A stretch of DNA of 64,000 nucleotides from Halobacillus amylolyticus (GCF_022921115.1 NZ_CP095075.1:1-64000), one strand, 5' to 3'; counted from the first letter of the stretch, positions 52,859-62,312 are shown. The notes: a model not told the origin generated them from the sequence alone. A program made the numbers and translations.

Positions 52859-53959
52859 ATGCCATGGTCGTTAGTGCTGGGGCTTGTCTCGAGAAAAGTG
52901 TGGCTAGGGTTGGTTGGATTGGTCATGGTTCTTTTTCTCCTTCAAATGGTCTTATATGCATCTACTATCGTTACGTTAATCGGCTTTCAAAAGAGTAAGG
53001 CTAGTGAAGATGTTCAATCGGTCGATGTGGTGAATGGGACCGCCCAAGTTTCAGCTGCCGTGGAACAATACCGTCCATTGTTTGAAAAGTATGCAGCCAA
53101 ATATGGGGTCTCCGATTACGTGGAGCTGTTGCTGGCCAAGACAATGCAAGAATCTGGTGGGAAGCTTGACGATGTGATGCAGGCCAGTGAATCTCTAGGG
53201 TTACCTCCCAATACAATTGAGGACCCCAAACGAAGCATTGATGTCGGGGTTCAATATTTTGCAGATATGTTAGAGAAAGCCGGGGGAGATGTGAAGTTAG
53301 CTCTTCAAGCGTACAACTTTGGAGGAGGGTTTATTGAGTACGCCAAGGAACATAACCACGGCGAATATAGCAAGGAATTAGCGATCGAATTTTCTCAGAT
53401 GAAGTATCAAGAGTTGAAGCATACGGGGATGTATTCATGCATTAGTCCAGAGGCAGCTGCCCTTCAAGCTTGTTACGGCGATATTGGATATGTGGAAGCT
53501 GTTCTTCGTTATCTTAAAGGAGATGTTGTCGAAGGAGATATACAGCCAACGGGAGAGTGGGTACGTCCGATTGCAGGAACCTTAAACCAAACATCTAACT
53601 ATGGGATGAGGAGTGATCCCTTCAATGGAACATCGACGATGCATCGAGGGATCGACTTTGCTTGTACCAACGCCGTGACCCCTATTCGAAGTGTTGATCA
53701 TGGCCAAGTCGTGAGAGTCAGTAACGGAGGAACAGGCTACGGAAATAGCGTGATCATTAAACATGATGATGGTTTATATAGTCACTATGCGCATCTCTAT
53801 TCAGTGTATGTTGATCAAGGGGGTGTGGTTCAAAAAAGTGAAGAAATAGGGAAGTGTGGAACCACCGGAAACTCGACTGGTCCCCACTTACACTTTGAAG
53901 TATTAACGAAAAACCAATATCGAACGGACGTAAATCCGACTCCTTATCTTGATCTGTAA
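52859..53959 (+). CDS. Bifunctional wall hydrolase: lysozyme/transglycosylase-like plus M23 peptidase
   Basis: 366 residues. N-terminal TM anchor (about 15-40), lysozyme-like/SLT domain (about 60-190, with LLAKTMQESGG, VGVQYFADML, ALQAYNFGGGFI), and C-terminal M23 domain (about 240-366) with zinc residues in TMHRGIDFAC, HYAHLYSV and GPHLHFEV. It opens the peptidoglycan for the mating channel. ICEBs1 CwlT and Tn916 relatives pair the first domain with NlpC/P60; here the peptidase is M23 instead. SD GGAGGAGGTGC lies before ATG 52859. Confidence 0.9.
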   Translation: MPWSLVLGLVSRKVWLGLVGLVMVLFLLQMVLYASTIVTLIGFQKSKASEDVQSVDVVNGTAQVSAAVEQYRPLFEKYAAKYGVSDYVELLLAKTMQESGGKLDDVMQASESLGLPPNTIEDPKRSIDVGVQYFADMLEKAGGDVKLALQAYNFGGGFIEYAKEHNHGEYSKELAIEFSQMKYQELKHTGMYSCISPEAAALQACYGDIGYVEAVLRYLKGDVVEGDIQPTGEWVRPIAGTLNQTSNYGMRSDPFNGTSTMHRGIDFACTNAVTPIRSVDHGQVVRVSNGGTGYGNSVIIKHDDGLYSHYAHLYSVYVDQGGVVQKSEEIGKCGTTGNSTGPHLHFEVLTKNQYRTDVNPTPYLDL

Positions 53960-53990
53960 ACAGATTGTATACAGGGAGGGAAGTGAATGA

Positions 53991-54569
53991 ATGAATAAAC
54001 GAGTCGTTTTCGGTTTGTTGCTAGGCTTTTTAATCACAGTGACAGGGTTTAATGTGTACACCCAAATCACTACCTCAGCCAATGAATTACAAACTGAAAT
54101 TCAACGTCTGAAAGCAGACAAACAACAAGTATTGAACGAAAATCAGGAACTGAGACAGACGATCGATCAACAAAATCCAGCTAAAATTCAAGCCCATCAT
54201 CGAACATTAGTGGATAAAGTAAATGCGTTTATAGAAACGGCATTTGTGCATAGCGAAGAGACTTACCAGGAACGAAAAAAGCAAGCTCAATCGATCATGA
54301 GTGATGAGCTGATCAACACATTTTTTCCTACAGAAACCTATAGAGGAGAAACGAAATCGAGTGTGGAGGATGTTCAAATCTATATTGAAACGAGCAATCT
54401 TATAAGCAACCATGCAACGGTCCTTGCTCGGTTCCATCACACCCTCCATTCTTTACAGAATGACCAGGAACAAGTTTCTAACGTGTTCTTAGAAATAGAC
54501 GTCCAACGTCAAGGTGAGCAATGGATGGTGATGGACTTTATGGAAGCAATGAGGGAGGGAAATAAATGA
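53991..54569 (+). CDS. VirB8-like membrane protein
   Basis: 192 residues. TM helix at about 5-22 (VFGLLLGFLITVTGFNVY), coiled coil (about 25-60), then a mixed alpha/beta domain (about 65-190) ending in FLEIDVQRQGEQWMVMDFM, which is the typical last-strand pattern of NTF2-fold VirB8/TcpC-type domains. Assignment is by topology and position. It overlaps the next gene by 4 bases. Confidence 0.65.
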   Translation: MNKRVVFGLLLGFLITVTGFNVYTQITTSANELQTEIQRLKADKQQVLNENQELRQTIDQQNPAKIQAHHRTLVDKVNAFIETAFVHSEETYQERKKQAQSIMSDELINTFFPTETYRGETKSSVEDVQIYIETSNLISNHATVLARFHHTLHSLQNDQEQVSNVFLEIDVQRQGEQWMVMDFMEAMREGNK

Positions 54570-55429
54570 AGAAACAAACGAATTTGGTGAGGGAAGGCAC
54601 GTCAAAAATGTACTTAATTGGACTAGGCACCATGACGGCGGCCCTTCTCTTTTTCTTATGTTCCGGTTTTGTATTTGGAAGTCAAAATCAGGGGAACGTT
54701 CAACAAACTCTGTTGAATGAACAGCTAAACTTGAGTGGATCGGGAGACATGGTCATTGAAAAATGGATCTATAATCCGAACCGACAGCTGATGGTTGTCA
54801 CCCTAAATATAGATAAATCTACAGACCTTTCAGGTGATCCATTGACCTTTATTGCCCAGGAGAAAGCGAACCCCCACCGAAAGATACCAACGAAGATTGA
54901 GTACCATGAAGAAGGCCAATATGTCATCAGTATTCGAGACGTGAGCCCTTCATTTGAGGTGATGGCGTTAGACATTCTTAAGCAAAAACAAAAAGATCAA
55001 ACAGTCCTTGCGGACGTTCAACAGGAACCCAAAAAGGATGAAGAATCTAAACAGTTGGCACGCATCTATACCGATCAACGAAAAGTCAAAACCGACCCAA
55101 CATTGACCATCCAAAAGGAACAAGAATATGAAATAGCTGCCCTATCAATAAATATTAAAAAGGTTCAAGAAACGATCCAAGATAAGGAAAAACAGATTCA
55201 AAAGATCGAGCAAAAACTCAATGACATGGATCAAGATCTGGTGGAATTAGAATCAGAACGTCTGTATGAAACGGGCGAGGAAAAGGAACAAACCAACGCT
55301 CGAATTCGTCAACTAGAAAACGATAAAGATCGACTCAATCGAAAAGCCACAGAGAACGAAACGACAATTCAAACATTACAAGAGAAGCTCAAGATGTTGA
55401 AAGGAAAACGAGACATGATTGATAGCTAA
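54566..55429 (+). CDS. Membrane-anchored coiled-coil transfer protein
   Basis: 287 residues. TM helix at about 16-38 (TMTAALLFFLCSGFVFGS), extracytoplasmic beta-rich domain (about 45-145), and a long coiled coil (about 185-287, AALSINIKKVQETIQDKEKQ and beyond). Not recognised. It lies directly upstream of the probable oriT as the last gene of the channel block. Confidence 0.6.
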   Translation: MKKQTNLVREGTSKMYLIGLGTMTAALLFFLCSGFVFGSQNQGNVQQTLLNEQLNLSGSGDMVIEKWIYNPNRQLMVVTLNIDKSTDLSGDPLTFIAQEKANPHRKIPTKIEYHEEGQYVISIRDVSPSFEVMALDILKQKQKDQTVLADVQQEPKKDEESKQLARIYTDQRKVKTDPTLTIQKEQEYEIAALSINIKKVQETIQDKEKQIQKIEQKLNDMDQDLVELESERLYETGEEKEQTNARIRQLENDKDRLNRKATENETTIQTLQEKLKMLKGKRDMIDS

Positions 55430-55679
55430 ACTCTCACAAATTGAGAAAAAGCATCAACACAAGGACCATACATCCCCTGTGCAGGGATCACACAACCAGA
55501 CCAAAACACGAAGGTTTGTTCCTATTTTGGCAACACAGTGACCGCACTTTTGGGAATTTTCTTGTGCCCTCGTTTCGCCCGGCTCTGCCGGGATTCACAC
55601 GCTAAGTGGGAACAAAAACCCCTTATGCTCTTCTCTCTGTTTACTAGTTTTAGACCCTGAATCATGAGGAGGGATTTTC
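55430..55679 (+). other. Probable origin of transfer (oriT) region
   Basis: 250 gene-free bases between the channel genes and the relaxosome genes, with dense inverted repeats: ATCCC / GGGAT (55472-55488), CCAAAA / TTTTGG (about 55501-55528), GCAC / GTGC around TTTTGGGAATTTTCTT (about 55545-55567), CCCGGC-TCT-GCCGGG (55578-55592) and TAAGTGGG / CCCCTTA (55603-55625). A ribbon-helix-helix gene and a relaxase follow at once, the standard layout of a MOB region. The nick site is not assigned. Confidence 0.65.
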
Positions 55680-55937
55680 ATGGAAATAAGAATTCGATAT
55701 ATGGATCCAAAAACTGTTCAAAAAATTGACGAGTTTGCCAAAGAAAAAGGAGTGAGTCGGCAAGAATTTTTACACGCACAGCTGCATCAGTTAGCTGTCT
55801 TTCGAGAAGAGAATAATCGTGAACAAAGACTTCAGCAGTTGGTTGATCGCAACATTCAAGCGATGGCTCATTGTTATACAGCGATTCGAGAAATGAATGA
55901 CCTTTTACAGTTTGAAGAACCGGGTGAAGAAGCATGA
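55680..55937 (+). CDS. Ribbon-helix-helix relaxosome accessory protein
   Basis: 85 residues. N-terminal ribbon-helix-helix (MEIRIRYMDPKTVQKIDEFA then KEKGVSRQEFLHAQLHQL) followed by a helical tail. Likely binds the adjacent oriT repeats and recruits the relaxase. SD GAGGAGGGATTTTC lies before ATG 55680; its end overlaps the relaxase start by 4 bases. Confidence 0.78.
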   Translation: MEIRIRYMDPKTVQKIDEFAKEKGVSRQEFLHAQLHQLAVFREENNREQRLQQLVDRNIQAMAHCYTAIREMNDLLQFEEPGEEA

Positions 55938-57097
55938 GTGAAACCATTACGCCTGGGGTGGTTTTAAAAACAAAATTCGTGACCGCCAATAAGAAAGGCT
56001 TTGAAGATTACGTCCAATATGTAGACCGCGAAGAGGCCAAAGGAAAGGGGAAAGCACATCGGTCCATGTTTAGTTTGTATAATCACTACATGGATGATCC
56101 CGATAAAACATCGGCTCTCTTCACACAACAATCGGATCGATTATCTCTGGAAGGAAAACAAGGCATTAAATCATTATTTGAACAAGCCCAAAAGAAGAAC
56201 AGTATCATGTGGCAGGACGTGATTACGTTTGATAATGATTGGCTTCAAAAACGAGGCGTTTATGACTCCAAAAGCCACACTTTAGATGAAGATGCTTTAA
56301 AACAAGTGACACGAAAATCCATGCAGGCGATGATGAAAAAAGAAGGATTACAAGAGAGTGCTGTCTGGTCAGCGGCCATTCACTATAACACCGATAACAT
56401 TCATATTCATGTGGCCACAGTCGAACCCAATCCGACTCGGGAGCGGGGTAAGCGAAAACCGAAAACGTTAGATACGATGAAAGGTGAAGTCGTAAATGGA
56501 TTGTTAGATCGAGCGCAGGAACGCAATCACATTAACTCGCTGATCCGGGATCATATGGTAAATACGAAGAAAGAAAATAGCAGCACAAAATGGAGGAATA
56601 GAGAAATGAAACCTTTGTTCCTCGACGTGTATAATCATTTGCCTCAAGATAAACGCCAATGGCATTATGGCTATCAAATCCTGAATCCAATTCGATCGAA
56701 GATTGATGAACTTACGACAAGGTACTTAAACAAATATCACCCAAAAGATATGAAGCAACTGCATCGAAAACTGGATCTAGAGGTGAATGAATTAAAGCAA
56801 GCCTATGGGGATGGACCAAAGGACAAAAAACGATATCAACATTATAAACAAAACAAGATCGATGATCTCTATAAAAGAATGGGAAATGCGTTCTTACAAG
56901 AAATGAAAACTTATGATAACCAACGTATTCATGCTCATGAACCACGTCATTTTTCTTCCCATAGACCAGTGCCTCCGGGTGTTCATTTACAACAATCGTT
57001 TCGAAGGATTCAACGCTCCATGGGTCAAACCTATGAGCAGTTTATGAACGACTTGGACCATCAGAAATTGGAACGAGACATTGAAAGAGAAAGGTAG
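55934..57097 (+). CDS. MobP-family (MobP2-like) relaxase
   Basis: 387 residues. Nicks oriT and pilots the strand into the recipient. Conserved three-His metal motif HYNTDNIHIHVATVEP at about 150-165 (H-x-D-N-x-H-x-H). The N-terminal region (KTKFVTANKKGFEDYVQYVD) holds a Tyr that could be the nicking residue. Size and sequence pattern suit the MobP2 group found in Gram-positive elements. It overlaps the accessory gene by ATGA and is followed closely by another ribbon-helix-helix-type gene. Confidence 0.85.
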   Translation: MSETITPGVVLKTKFVTANKKGFEDYVQYVDREEAKGKGKAHRSMFSLYNHYMDDPDKTSALFTQQSDRLSLEGKQGIKSLFEQAQKKNSIMWQDVITFDNDWLQKRGVYDSKSHTLDEDALKQVTRKSMQAMMKKEGLQESAVWSAAIHYNTDNIHIHVATVEPNPTRERGKRKPKTLDTMKGEVVNGLLDRAQERNHINSLIRDHMVNTKKENSSTKWRNREMKPLFLDVYNHLPQDKRQWHYGYQILNPIRSKIDELTTRYLNKYHPKDMKQLHRKLDLEVNELKQAYGDGPKDKKRYQHYKQNKIDDLYKRMGNAFLQEMKTYDNQRIHAHEPRHFSSHRPVPPGVHLQQSFRRIQRSMGQTYEQFMNDLDHQKLERDIERER

Positions 57098-57107
57098 GTT
57101 GTTGATC

Positions 57108-57563
57108 ATGAGGCAACGTCAAAATGTAACACTCCATGAGGAAACCATTAGATTAATTAAAGAGTACCAGGAACAACATCATATTCGTTATCCAGGGGAA
57201 GCTTTGGACCGGATGGTTGCGGAGTGGGAAGAACAACAATTCAAGGATCATTCCCAAGAGTATGTTATGGGGTTGATGGCTCAACGTTTTCAGGAGGTGT
57301 TTTCCAATGAGATGAAACGGTTAAAGTTGGCAGCCAATCAAAGTGATAAAAACACGCAAGTTCTGCTTGAATTGATGAATGGATTTGCGATGGATCAAAA
57401 CCTAGAAAGTTGTGTGACGACTCCAATATTTGAAAGTCAGGCGATGAAAGATGCCAAGGAAGCTGTCGAAGAACGAATCAGCAACCAAAGGCAAAAAAGA
57501 ATCAGCACCAGGGAGTCACAAGCCCATCACTCTAACCAACCATCGGTGCATTTAGCCGATTAA
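57108..57563 (+). CDS. Ribbon-helix-helix-type DNA-binding protein
   Basis: 151 residues. N-terminus QNVTLHEETIRLIKEYQEQ with IRYPGEALDRMVAEWEEQQ fits a second ribbon-helix-helix domain; the rest is helical and the C-terminus polar and His/Gln-rich. Possibly relaxosome or partition-linked; no specific family recognised. ATG 57108 behind AAAGGTAGG; the frame from 57081 overlaps the relaxase. Confidence 0.6.
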   Translation: MRQRQNVTLHEETIRLIKEYQEQHHIRYPGEALDRMVAEWEEQQFKDHSQEYVMGLMAQRFQEVFSNEMKRLKLAANQSDKNTQVLLELMNGFAMDQNLESCVTTPIFESQAMKDAKEAVEERISNQRQKRISTRESQAHHSNQPSVHLAD

Positions 57564-57598
57564 TTAAGATTGTAAAAATGACCAGAGGAGGAGATTTT

Positions 57599-57880
57599 AT
57601 GATGTTGTTTAATAGCCGTTATGAAGTAGGCGTGTTTAAAAGTTTAGGGGATAACCAAGAGCTCGTGATCGAAGTTGGCCAAAAGGAATACACCTTAACG
57701 TTGAGTGATGATGAAATGGCTGATGTGGAGCAGCATTTGGTTAATCAAGAAAACTTACTCATCCCGTTCGATCAAAAGAGCAAGCAGCTGATGTTAAACA
57801 CAGATCCAAACTATGAGGAAGAGGATATGGAAGAACTCATGAACATCAGCGAGGGAGGTGATGTTCATGGCCAAAAGTAA
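57599..57880 (+). CDS. 93-residue protein coupled to the antirestriction gene
   Basis: ATG 57599 behind CAGAGGAGGAGATTTT. Beta-rich N-terminal half (YEVGVFKSLGDNQELVIEVG) and a strongly acidic C-terminal part (NYEEEDMEELMNISEGGD). Not recognised. Its 3' end overlaps the next gene by 14 bases. Confidence 0.6.
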   Translation: MMLFNSRYEVGVFKSLGDNQELVIEVGQKEYTLTLSDDEMADVEQHLVNQENLLIPFDQKSKQLMLNTDPNYEEEDMEELMNISEGGDVHGQK

Positions 57881-59846
57881 ACGTACCTATCCCAAAAAGT
57901 CACCCGAACAGGTTCAAGAGGAGATCAATAGACTGACAGAAGGAATGGAAGAACGTATCTCGAACCACTTTCATTCGCCCGATCAGCTGAAAGAGTATTT
58001 GGATTTTATGGGAAAGTTTTACCGGTATTCCCCCAAGAACACCGCGCTTATTGATTCACAGTTTTCTGGTGCTGAAGCTGTTGGCTCGTTTGCCTTTTGG
58101 AAAGAAAAAGGGTTCCCTGTTAACAAAGGTGAACAAGGCATTAAAATTCTCGTACCGAACCGATTGGGCCAGCAATTTAAAAACAATGAAGGGGAATGGA
58201 AGTCCTTAAAACACGCCACCAAACAAGAGAAGGAACAGGTTAAAGACGGTCAACTCGACAAACGAGAGGGCCGTCTTGTTTTTTCTATCGGGAGTGTTTT
58301 TGATGTGTCCCAAACGAGTGCGTCCCAAAAAGACCTCCCTCACATATTCCCGAACAAATGGATCGATGGGAAGATCGAAAACTATAATGCGTTGCGTCGA
58401 GGCATGGAGGCTATTGCGGATAAGAACAACATTCAAATCGTTAAACCTTATGAAGAGCTAGGGGCTGCCAAAGGAGTGAGTTACACCGAGAGAGGCGAAG
58501 TCGCCCTCAACCCTCGGAACTCAGAACGTCAGGATACGAAAACCCTGTTGCATGAACTCACGCATGCGAAGCTCCACACGGAAGAAAAACGAGATCATTA
58601 CACCAAGCCGGAAAAGGAATTTCAGGCAGAAATGACAGCCTATACGGTGTCGTCCTATTTCAATATTGATACCACCGATTATTCCCTAGATTACCTTCAT
58701 CAGTGGACGAAAGATCATGAGTTTAAGGATTATGAAGGGTTATTGCAGGAAGTTCAAACAACGGCCAAAGAGTTTATTTCAACGATTGAAGATTCATGGG
58801 AAAAAGAACAGGAAGGGGATAAAGACATGAAAATGACAACACCGTCCAACGAAAAAAGAGAGCGGAATATGGGCCAACAGATCCAGGTGCAGGAAAACAA
58901 CCAAGAGAAAGAAAAGGGAGTCTTCGATCCACTGCCAAATCCCAAACCTTATCAAGAAATGATCATCCTGGTAAATAAAGAGAGTCAGAATGTTAAAACC
59001 GTATCCATGGAAAGTCTTATAGACGTAGCCACACAACAGGTAGAGCAAAAAGAAATCAAACCGTTAGGGAACATCAGTTATCCGCAAGTTAAGCAAGATG
59101 AGCTGGTCAAAAAATTTAATCAAGCTAACGAAAAGGGCAAGGGTGCCTATGTCGCTCTTAGTCCCGAACACCAAAAGAACCCGGAAACATTGCCTTATTC
59201 TATGAGGAAGGCGATTGAAGGCATTTCAATCTCTTCTGAAACATTCAAGGAAGCCGATGCAAACAACGTAGCTCCGGAGCACCCTTCTTTACAAAGATCA
59301 CACCCATCCATCGAAAAAGAACCAAAGCGGGAAGAGAAAAAACTACCGTCGGAGAAGCTACGTGACATGTACCGCCGGCAAGTCAGCACAACTGAACGAA
59401 ACGAGAGCCCTTTTGAACCCAAAGCTGAAAAGGAAAAAGGGGAGAATGAACTCGATAACCAAGCCTATAAAGATGCCTATAAAAAAGAGTTGATGAACTT
59501 TATTGAACCGAAGGTAGGCAAGGGACTGGATCAAGAGGAAAGCAACGATCGACAAGAACGTCTGAACCAAATGCGTGTCTTTGAAATGACACAGAGCATG
59601 GAATCCGTTTATAAACTAAAAGAAGAATCACTGCAGGAATTAAAAGAGCTGCCGTTATCCGAACATGGTCAACAACGTTTAGTCCAGGTAGAAAGGACAT
59701 TAGATCAGGCATTTAGCGATCAGAAGGGGAAAACCGGAGAAAAGAGGAAAGGCAAGTCTGTAGAAGAAAAAGCAGATGAAAGTAAACAGGGACCTTCCCA
59801 ACCAAAGCATAAAAAGCAACGGCAAAAAGTTGAAATGGAACGCTAG
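57867..59846 (+). CDS. ArdC-like antirestriction protein with metallopeptidase domain
   Basis: About 659 residues. N-terminal ArdC-type ssDNA-binding domain (DUF1738-like, about 5-130, with FYRYSPKNTALIDSQ and FAFWKEKGFPVNKGEQGIKI), then a zinc metallopeptidase region with LLHELTHAKLH (HExxH, about 228-238) and a downstream Glu region; a region starting near 360 (LPNPKPYQEMIILVNKES) and a long charged C-terminal tail follow. ArdC proteins enter or act early in the recipient to protect incoming single-stranded DNA from restriction. ATG 57867 sits behind GGGAGGTGAT. A strong terminator follows. Confidence 0.82.
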   Translation: MAKSKRTYPKKSPEQVQEEINRLTEGMEERISNHFHSPDQLKEYLDFMGKFYRYSPKNTALIDSQFSGAEAVGSFAFWKEKGFPVNKGEQGIKILVPNRLGQQFKNNEGEWKSLKHATKQEKEQVKDGQLDKREGRLVFSIGSVFDVSQTSASQKDLPHIFPNKWIDGKIENYNALRRGMEAIADKNNIQIVKPYEELGAAKGVSYTERGEVALNPRNSERQDTKTLLHELTHAKLHTEEKRDHYTKPEKEFQAEMTAYTVSSYFNIDTTDYSLDYLHQWTKDHEFKDYEGLLQEVQTTAKEFISTIEDSWEKEQEGDKDMKMTTPSNEKRERNMGQQIQVQENNQEKEKGVFDPLPNPKPYQEMIILVNKESQNVKTVSMESLIDVATQQVEQKEIKPLGNISYPQVKQDELVKKFNQANEKGKGAYVALSPEHQKNPETLPYSMRKAIEGISISSETFKEADANNVAPEHPSLQRSHPSIEKEPKREEKKLPSEKLRDMYRRQVSTTERNESPFEPKAEKEKGENELDNQAYKDAYKKELMNFIEPKVGKGLDQEESNDRQERLNQMRVFEMTQSMESVYKLKEESLQELKELPLSEHGQQRLVQVERTLDQAFSDQKGKTGEKRKGKSVEEKADESKQGPSQPKHKKQRQKVEMER

Positions 59847-59873
59847 ACAGGGAGTTTTATTCCCTGTCTTTTT
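59845..59873 (+). terminator. Terminator of the transfer operon
   Basis: AGACAGGGA / TCCCTGTCT with a GTTTTAT loop, then TTTTT. It begins at the TAG stop of the antirestriction gene. Confidence 0.92.
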
Positions 59874-59920
59874 TAATTTTTTCTATTTGACATTGACATT
59901 CAAAAAGGAGGAAGTGCTGC

Positions 59921-60865
59921 ATGGTGAAGCATGTAAGCGCGTCACAAGTGGAAATCGCACGAAATGTAGATTTGATAGACTACTTGCAGCGTAAAGGAGA
60001 ACCGTTGAAAAGAGAAGGAAGGTATTACCGCCATCAAAAACATGACAGCTTAGTGATTAAAGATCAAATGTATGCCTGGAACTCGCGGGAGGAAAAGGGG
60101 GCTGGTGTGATAAACTTTGCCAAAATGTTTTATGGCATGAGTTTTCCAGAAGCTGTGTTAGATTTAAATGCTCAAGGTTATAAAATGAAAACCGATGGAC
60201 AAGAGAGAAAATCGAAAGAACCCTATTACTATCCCGAGCAGTATGAGGTAGCCGGCAAAGAGAAAGCCAAAGACTATCTCACTAAGGAACGGAAGATCCA
60301 CCCTAAAATCGTCGAATGGCTTGATCAAAAAGATTTAATTGCAGAAGACAAGCTCGGCAATGTCATATTTAAGTGGAAGCAACGTGGAGAAATCGTTGGT
60401 GCTGATCGTCAAGGTACTATCCCGATGAAAGATGGTAATATGTTTAAAGGAATTGATAGAAATAGCCACGGATCAGCTGGCTTTTCAATAGATATTGGAA
60501 AGCCGAATTCAATTTACTTATTTGAAAGTCCGATTGATGCTCTATCTTATTGGAGTATTAAGCAAGCAAGGCTTCAAAATACTCGCTTAGTTTCCATGTC
60601 CGGCTTAAAACGCCAAACGATGATCGATGAGATCAAACGCTTGGGGAAAGAAGGTCATACGGTTCGTCATGTAACTTTTTGTACTGATAATGATAAAGCT
60701 GGTTATAATTTTGCCAAGAAATATCAAAGGGTAATGACGGAAAACTTGTGTAGTACTAGCCTGCCAACATCTAAAGATTGGAATGATGAGCTGAAGAAAA
60801 GAGACAAACTAGGAAATGCAGCAAAAGAAAGTCGGAAGGATCAGTTGGGAATAGAACGGGGATAA
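59921..60865 (+). CDS. DUF3991/Toprim-domain primase-like protein
   Basis: 314 residues. N-terminal zinc-finger-like or DUF3991 segment (about 10-100, RNVDLIDYLQRKGEPLKREG and YAWNSREEKGAGVINFAKMF), then a Toprim domain (about 190-300) with SIYLFESPIDALSYWS (Glu) and VTFCTDNDKAGYNFAKKY (Asp-x-Asp). TraC/LtrC-type primases of this kind prime second-strand synthesis after transfer. SD AAAGGAGGAAGTGCTGC lies before ATG 59921. Confidence 0.85.
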   Translation: MVKHVSASQVEIARNVDLIDYLQRKGEPLKREGRYYRHQKHDSLVIKDQMYAWNSREEKGAGVINFAKMFYGMSFPEAVLDLNAQGYKMKTDGQERKSKEPYYYPEQYEVAGKEKAKDYLTKERKIHPKIVEWLDQKDLIAEDKLGNVIFKWKQRGEIVGADRQGTIPMKDGNMFKGIDRNSHGSAGFSIDIGKPNSIYLFESPIDALSYWSIKQARLQNTRLVSMSGLKRQTMIDEIKRLGKEGHTVRHVTFCTDNDKAGYNFAKKYQRVMTENLCSTSLPTSKDWNDELKKRDKLGNAAKESRKDQLGIERG

Positions 60866-61033
60866 TGTGGTGTTTTAATTTAGTAGTACAGAACGGGCAG
60901 CCATATGGTATTCTTTATACATTGAAATGGCAACCGTGGTATATTGTAAATTTGAAATCTTGTTGATCACTGTGAAACAAAATAAATGATCAGGTTAGTT
61001 TTATTACTCGCTTGATATTGGGGAGGTACTTGG

Positions 61034-62127
61034 ATGAATAGAACTAGTGAGAGTGACATAGTCTTATCATCAATATCTAATCTTAGAAAGGACTATGATG
61101 AAGTATTAGGTTTGCTCCGCGATGAGGACAATAGACAACGTAATAACACACTACTTTGGATTTTCAAGCCTTTCTTGAGGGCTTTATTTAATTACACTCC
61201 GTTCATGCCGAAAGATAAAAGTACTGTGACAACAAAAATTACATCCTCATCTCTCCTACAACACTTAGGTATTATAGGGATTATTTTTAATAACAGTAAT
61301 TTATTAAATAATCTACTATGGATAGCTGCAATAGTATTTTTTATCATATCGGTTGTGATAAATTTTAAGAGAGAAGTAACTATATATGATGAATACTTTG
61401 ATATCTCTGCTTTCAGAAATTTAGAAAAAGTAATTCATACAAAGTTAGTATCAAAGTATGTTGAATCTGCTCCCTTTACGTTTAATTTACTATACGACTA
61501 TATTAGGGATTTAATTCAAAATTCAAGTGATCACTTGGCTCAAATGATTAAAGACAACAAAGAAAAAGAGGAAGAGAACAGTAACCTACGCCAGGAGTTA
61601 GAGAAGGCAAAAGTGACAGTAAGTTCTATGAGGAAATCTCTAAACCATCAAATCAACCTTCAAAGCCACTTAAACCGTACGATTTTAAGGATAACTGAGG
61701 GAACATTTGATAAAGATGATTTGATGATAGTATGTGAATTTTCTTTATTTAAGGAAGAAGGGACAAGCTTACTCTTGATTCATCCCATGGTCTGACAAGG
61801 ACACCTACTGAACTAAAGATTGACGAATTATCTGATGGGCAAGAGGATTGGGCTGTTATTCGTGCATATTTAGACGAAAAAGAGGGAATATATGATGATG
61901 AATCTCATAACAGAAAAGTTGTTTCAAAACGTTTTCGAATGACGGACAATACAATATATGTATATAGCTTCCATTACGATAGCAACCGCGAGAACGATTA
62001 TGGTATAATAAAGACACAAGAATCCATTAAGACATTATACACTCTCATCTCTTTCTGGCATTCTCAATACACCATATCAGAGGAGGGCAAACATGATGAA
62101 AACCGAAGTATTAAGAAAAGAAACTAA
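61034..62127 (+). pseudogene. Frameshifted two-TM/coiled-coil membrane protein
   Basis: ATG 61034 behind GGGGAGG. The first frame (253 residues) has a membrane hairpin (about 70-110, LGIIGIIFNN and LLWIAAIVFFIISVVINF), then a long coiled coil (about 170-215) and stops at 61795. Sequence in the next frame from about 61770 continues without a stop to 62127 (DSSHGLTRTPTELKIDELSD ... MTDNTIYVYSFHYD ... ESIKTLYTLISF), giving what looks like a GAF-like sensor domain joined to LRITEGTFDKDDLMIVCEFS of the first frame. A single-base loss between 61753 and 61790 explains it, either a mutation or a sequencing error. Function unknown. Confidence 0.65.
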
Positions 62128-62308
62128 AAAAGTCGATGCCGTAACCTCATCCTGGGATATATTAAAGTCTGCCAAAGAATTGGAAAAGAGAATTGATATT
62201 ACTTTAGGTTCTAAATCAAGAAAAAAAGATCCTCAATCTTCTCAAAAACATGAACAATTTTTAAGTGAACTACAGGAAATGGAAAAATTCCTTGCTCACA
62301 GTAATTAA
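62093..62308 (+). CDS. 71-residue helical protein
   Basis: ATG 62093 behind AGAGGAGGGCAAAC. MMKTEVLRKETKKVDAVTSS followed by WDILKSAKELEKRID, charged and helical. It overlaps the end of the frameshifted membrane protein by 35 bases. It shares a short SSW-x-LK-type segment with neighbours. Not recognised. Closed by a strong terminator. Confidence 0.6.
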   Translation: MMKTEVLRKETKKVDAVTSSWDILKSAKELEKRIDITLGSKSRKKDPQSSQKHEQFLSELQEMEKFLAHSN

Positions 62309-62312
62309 CCAA

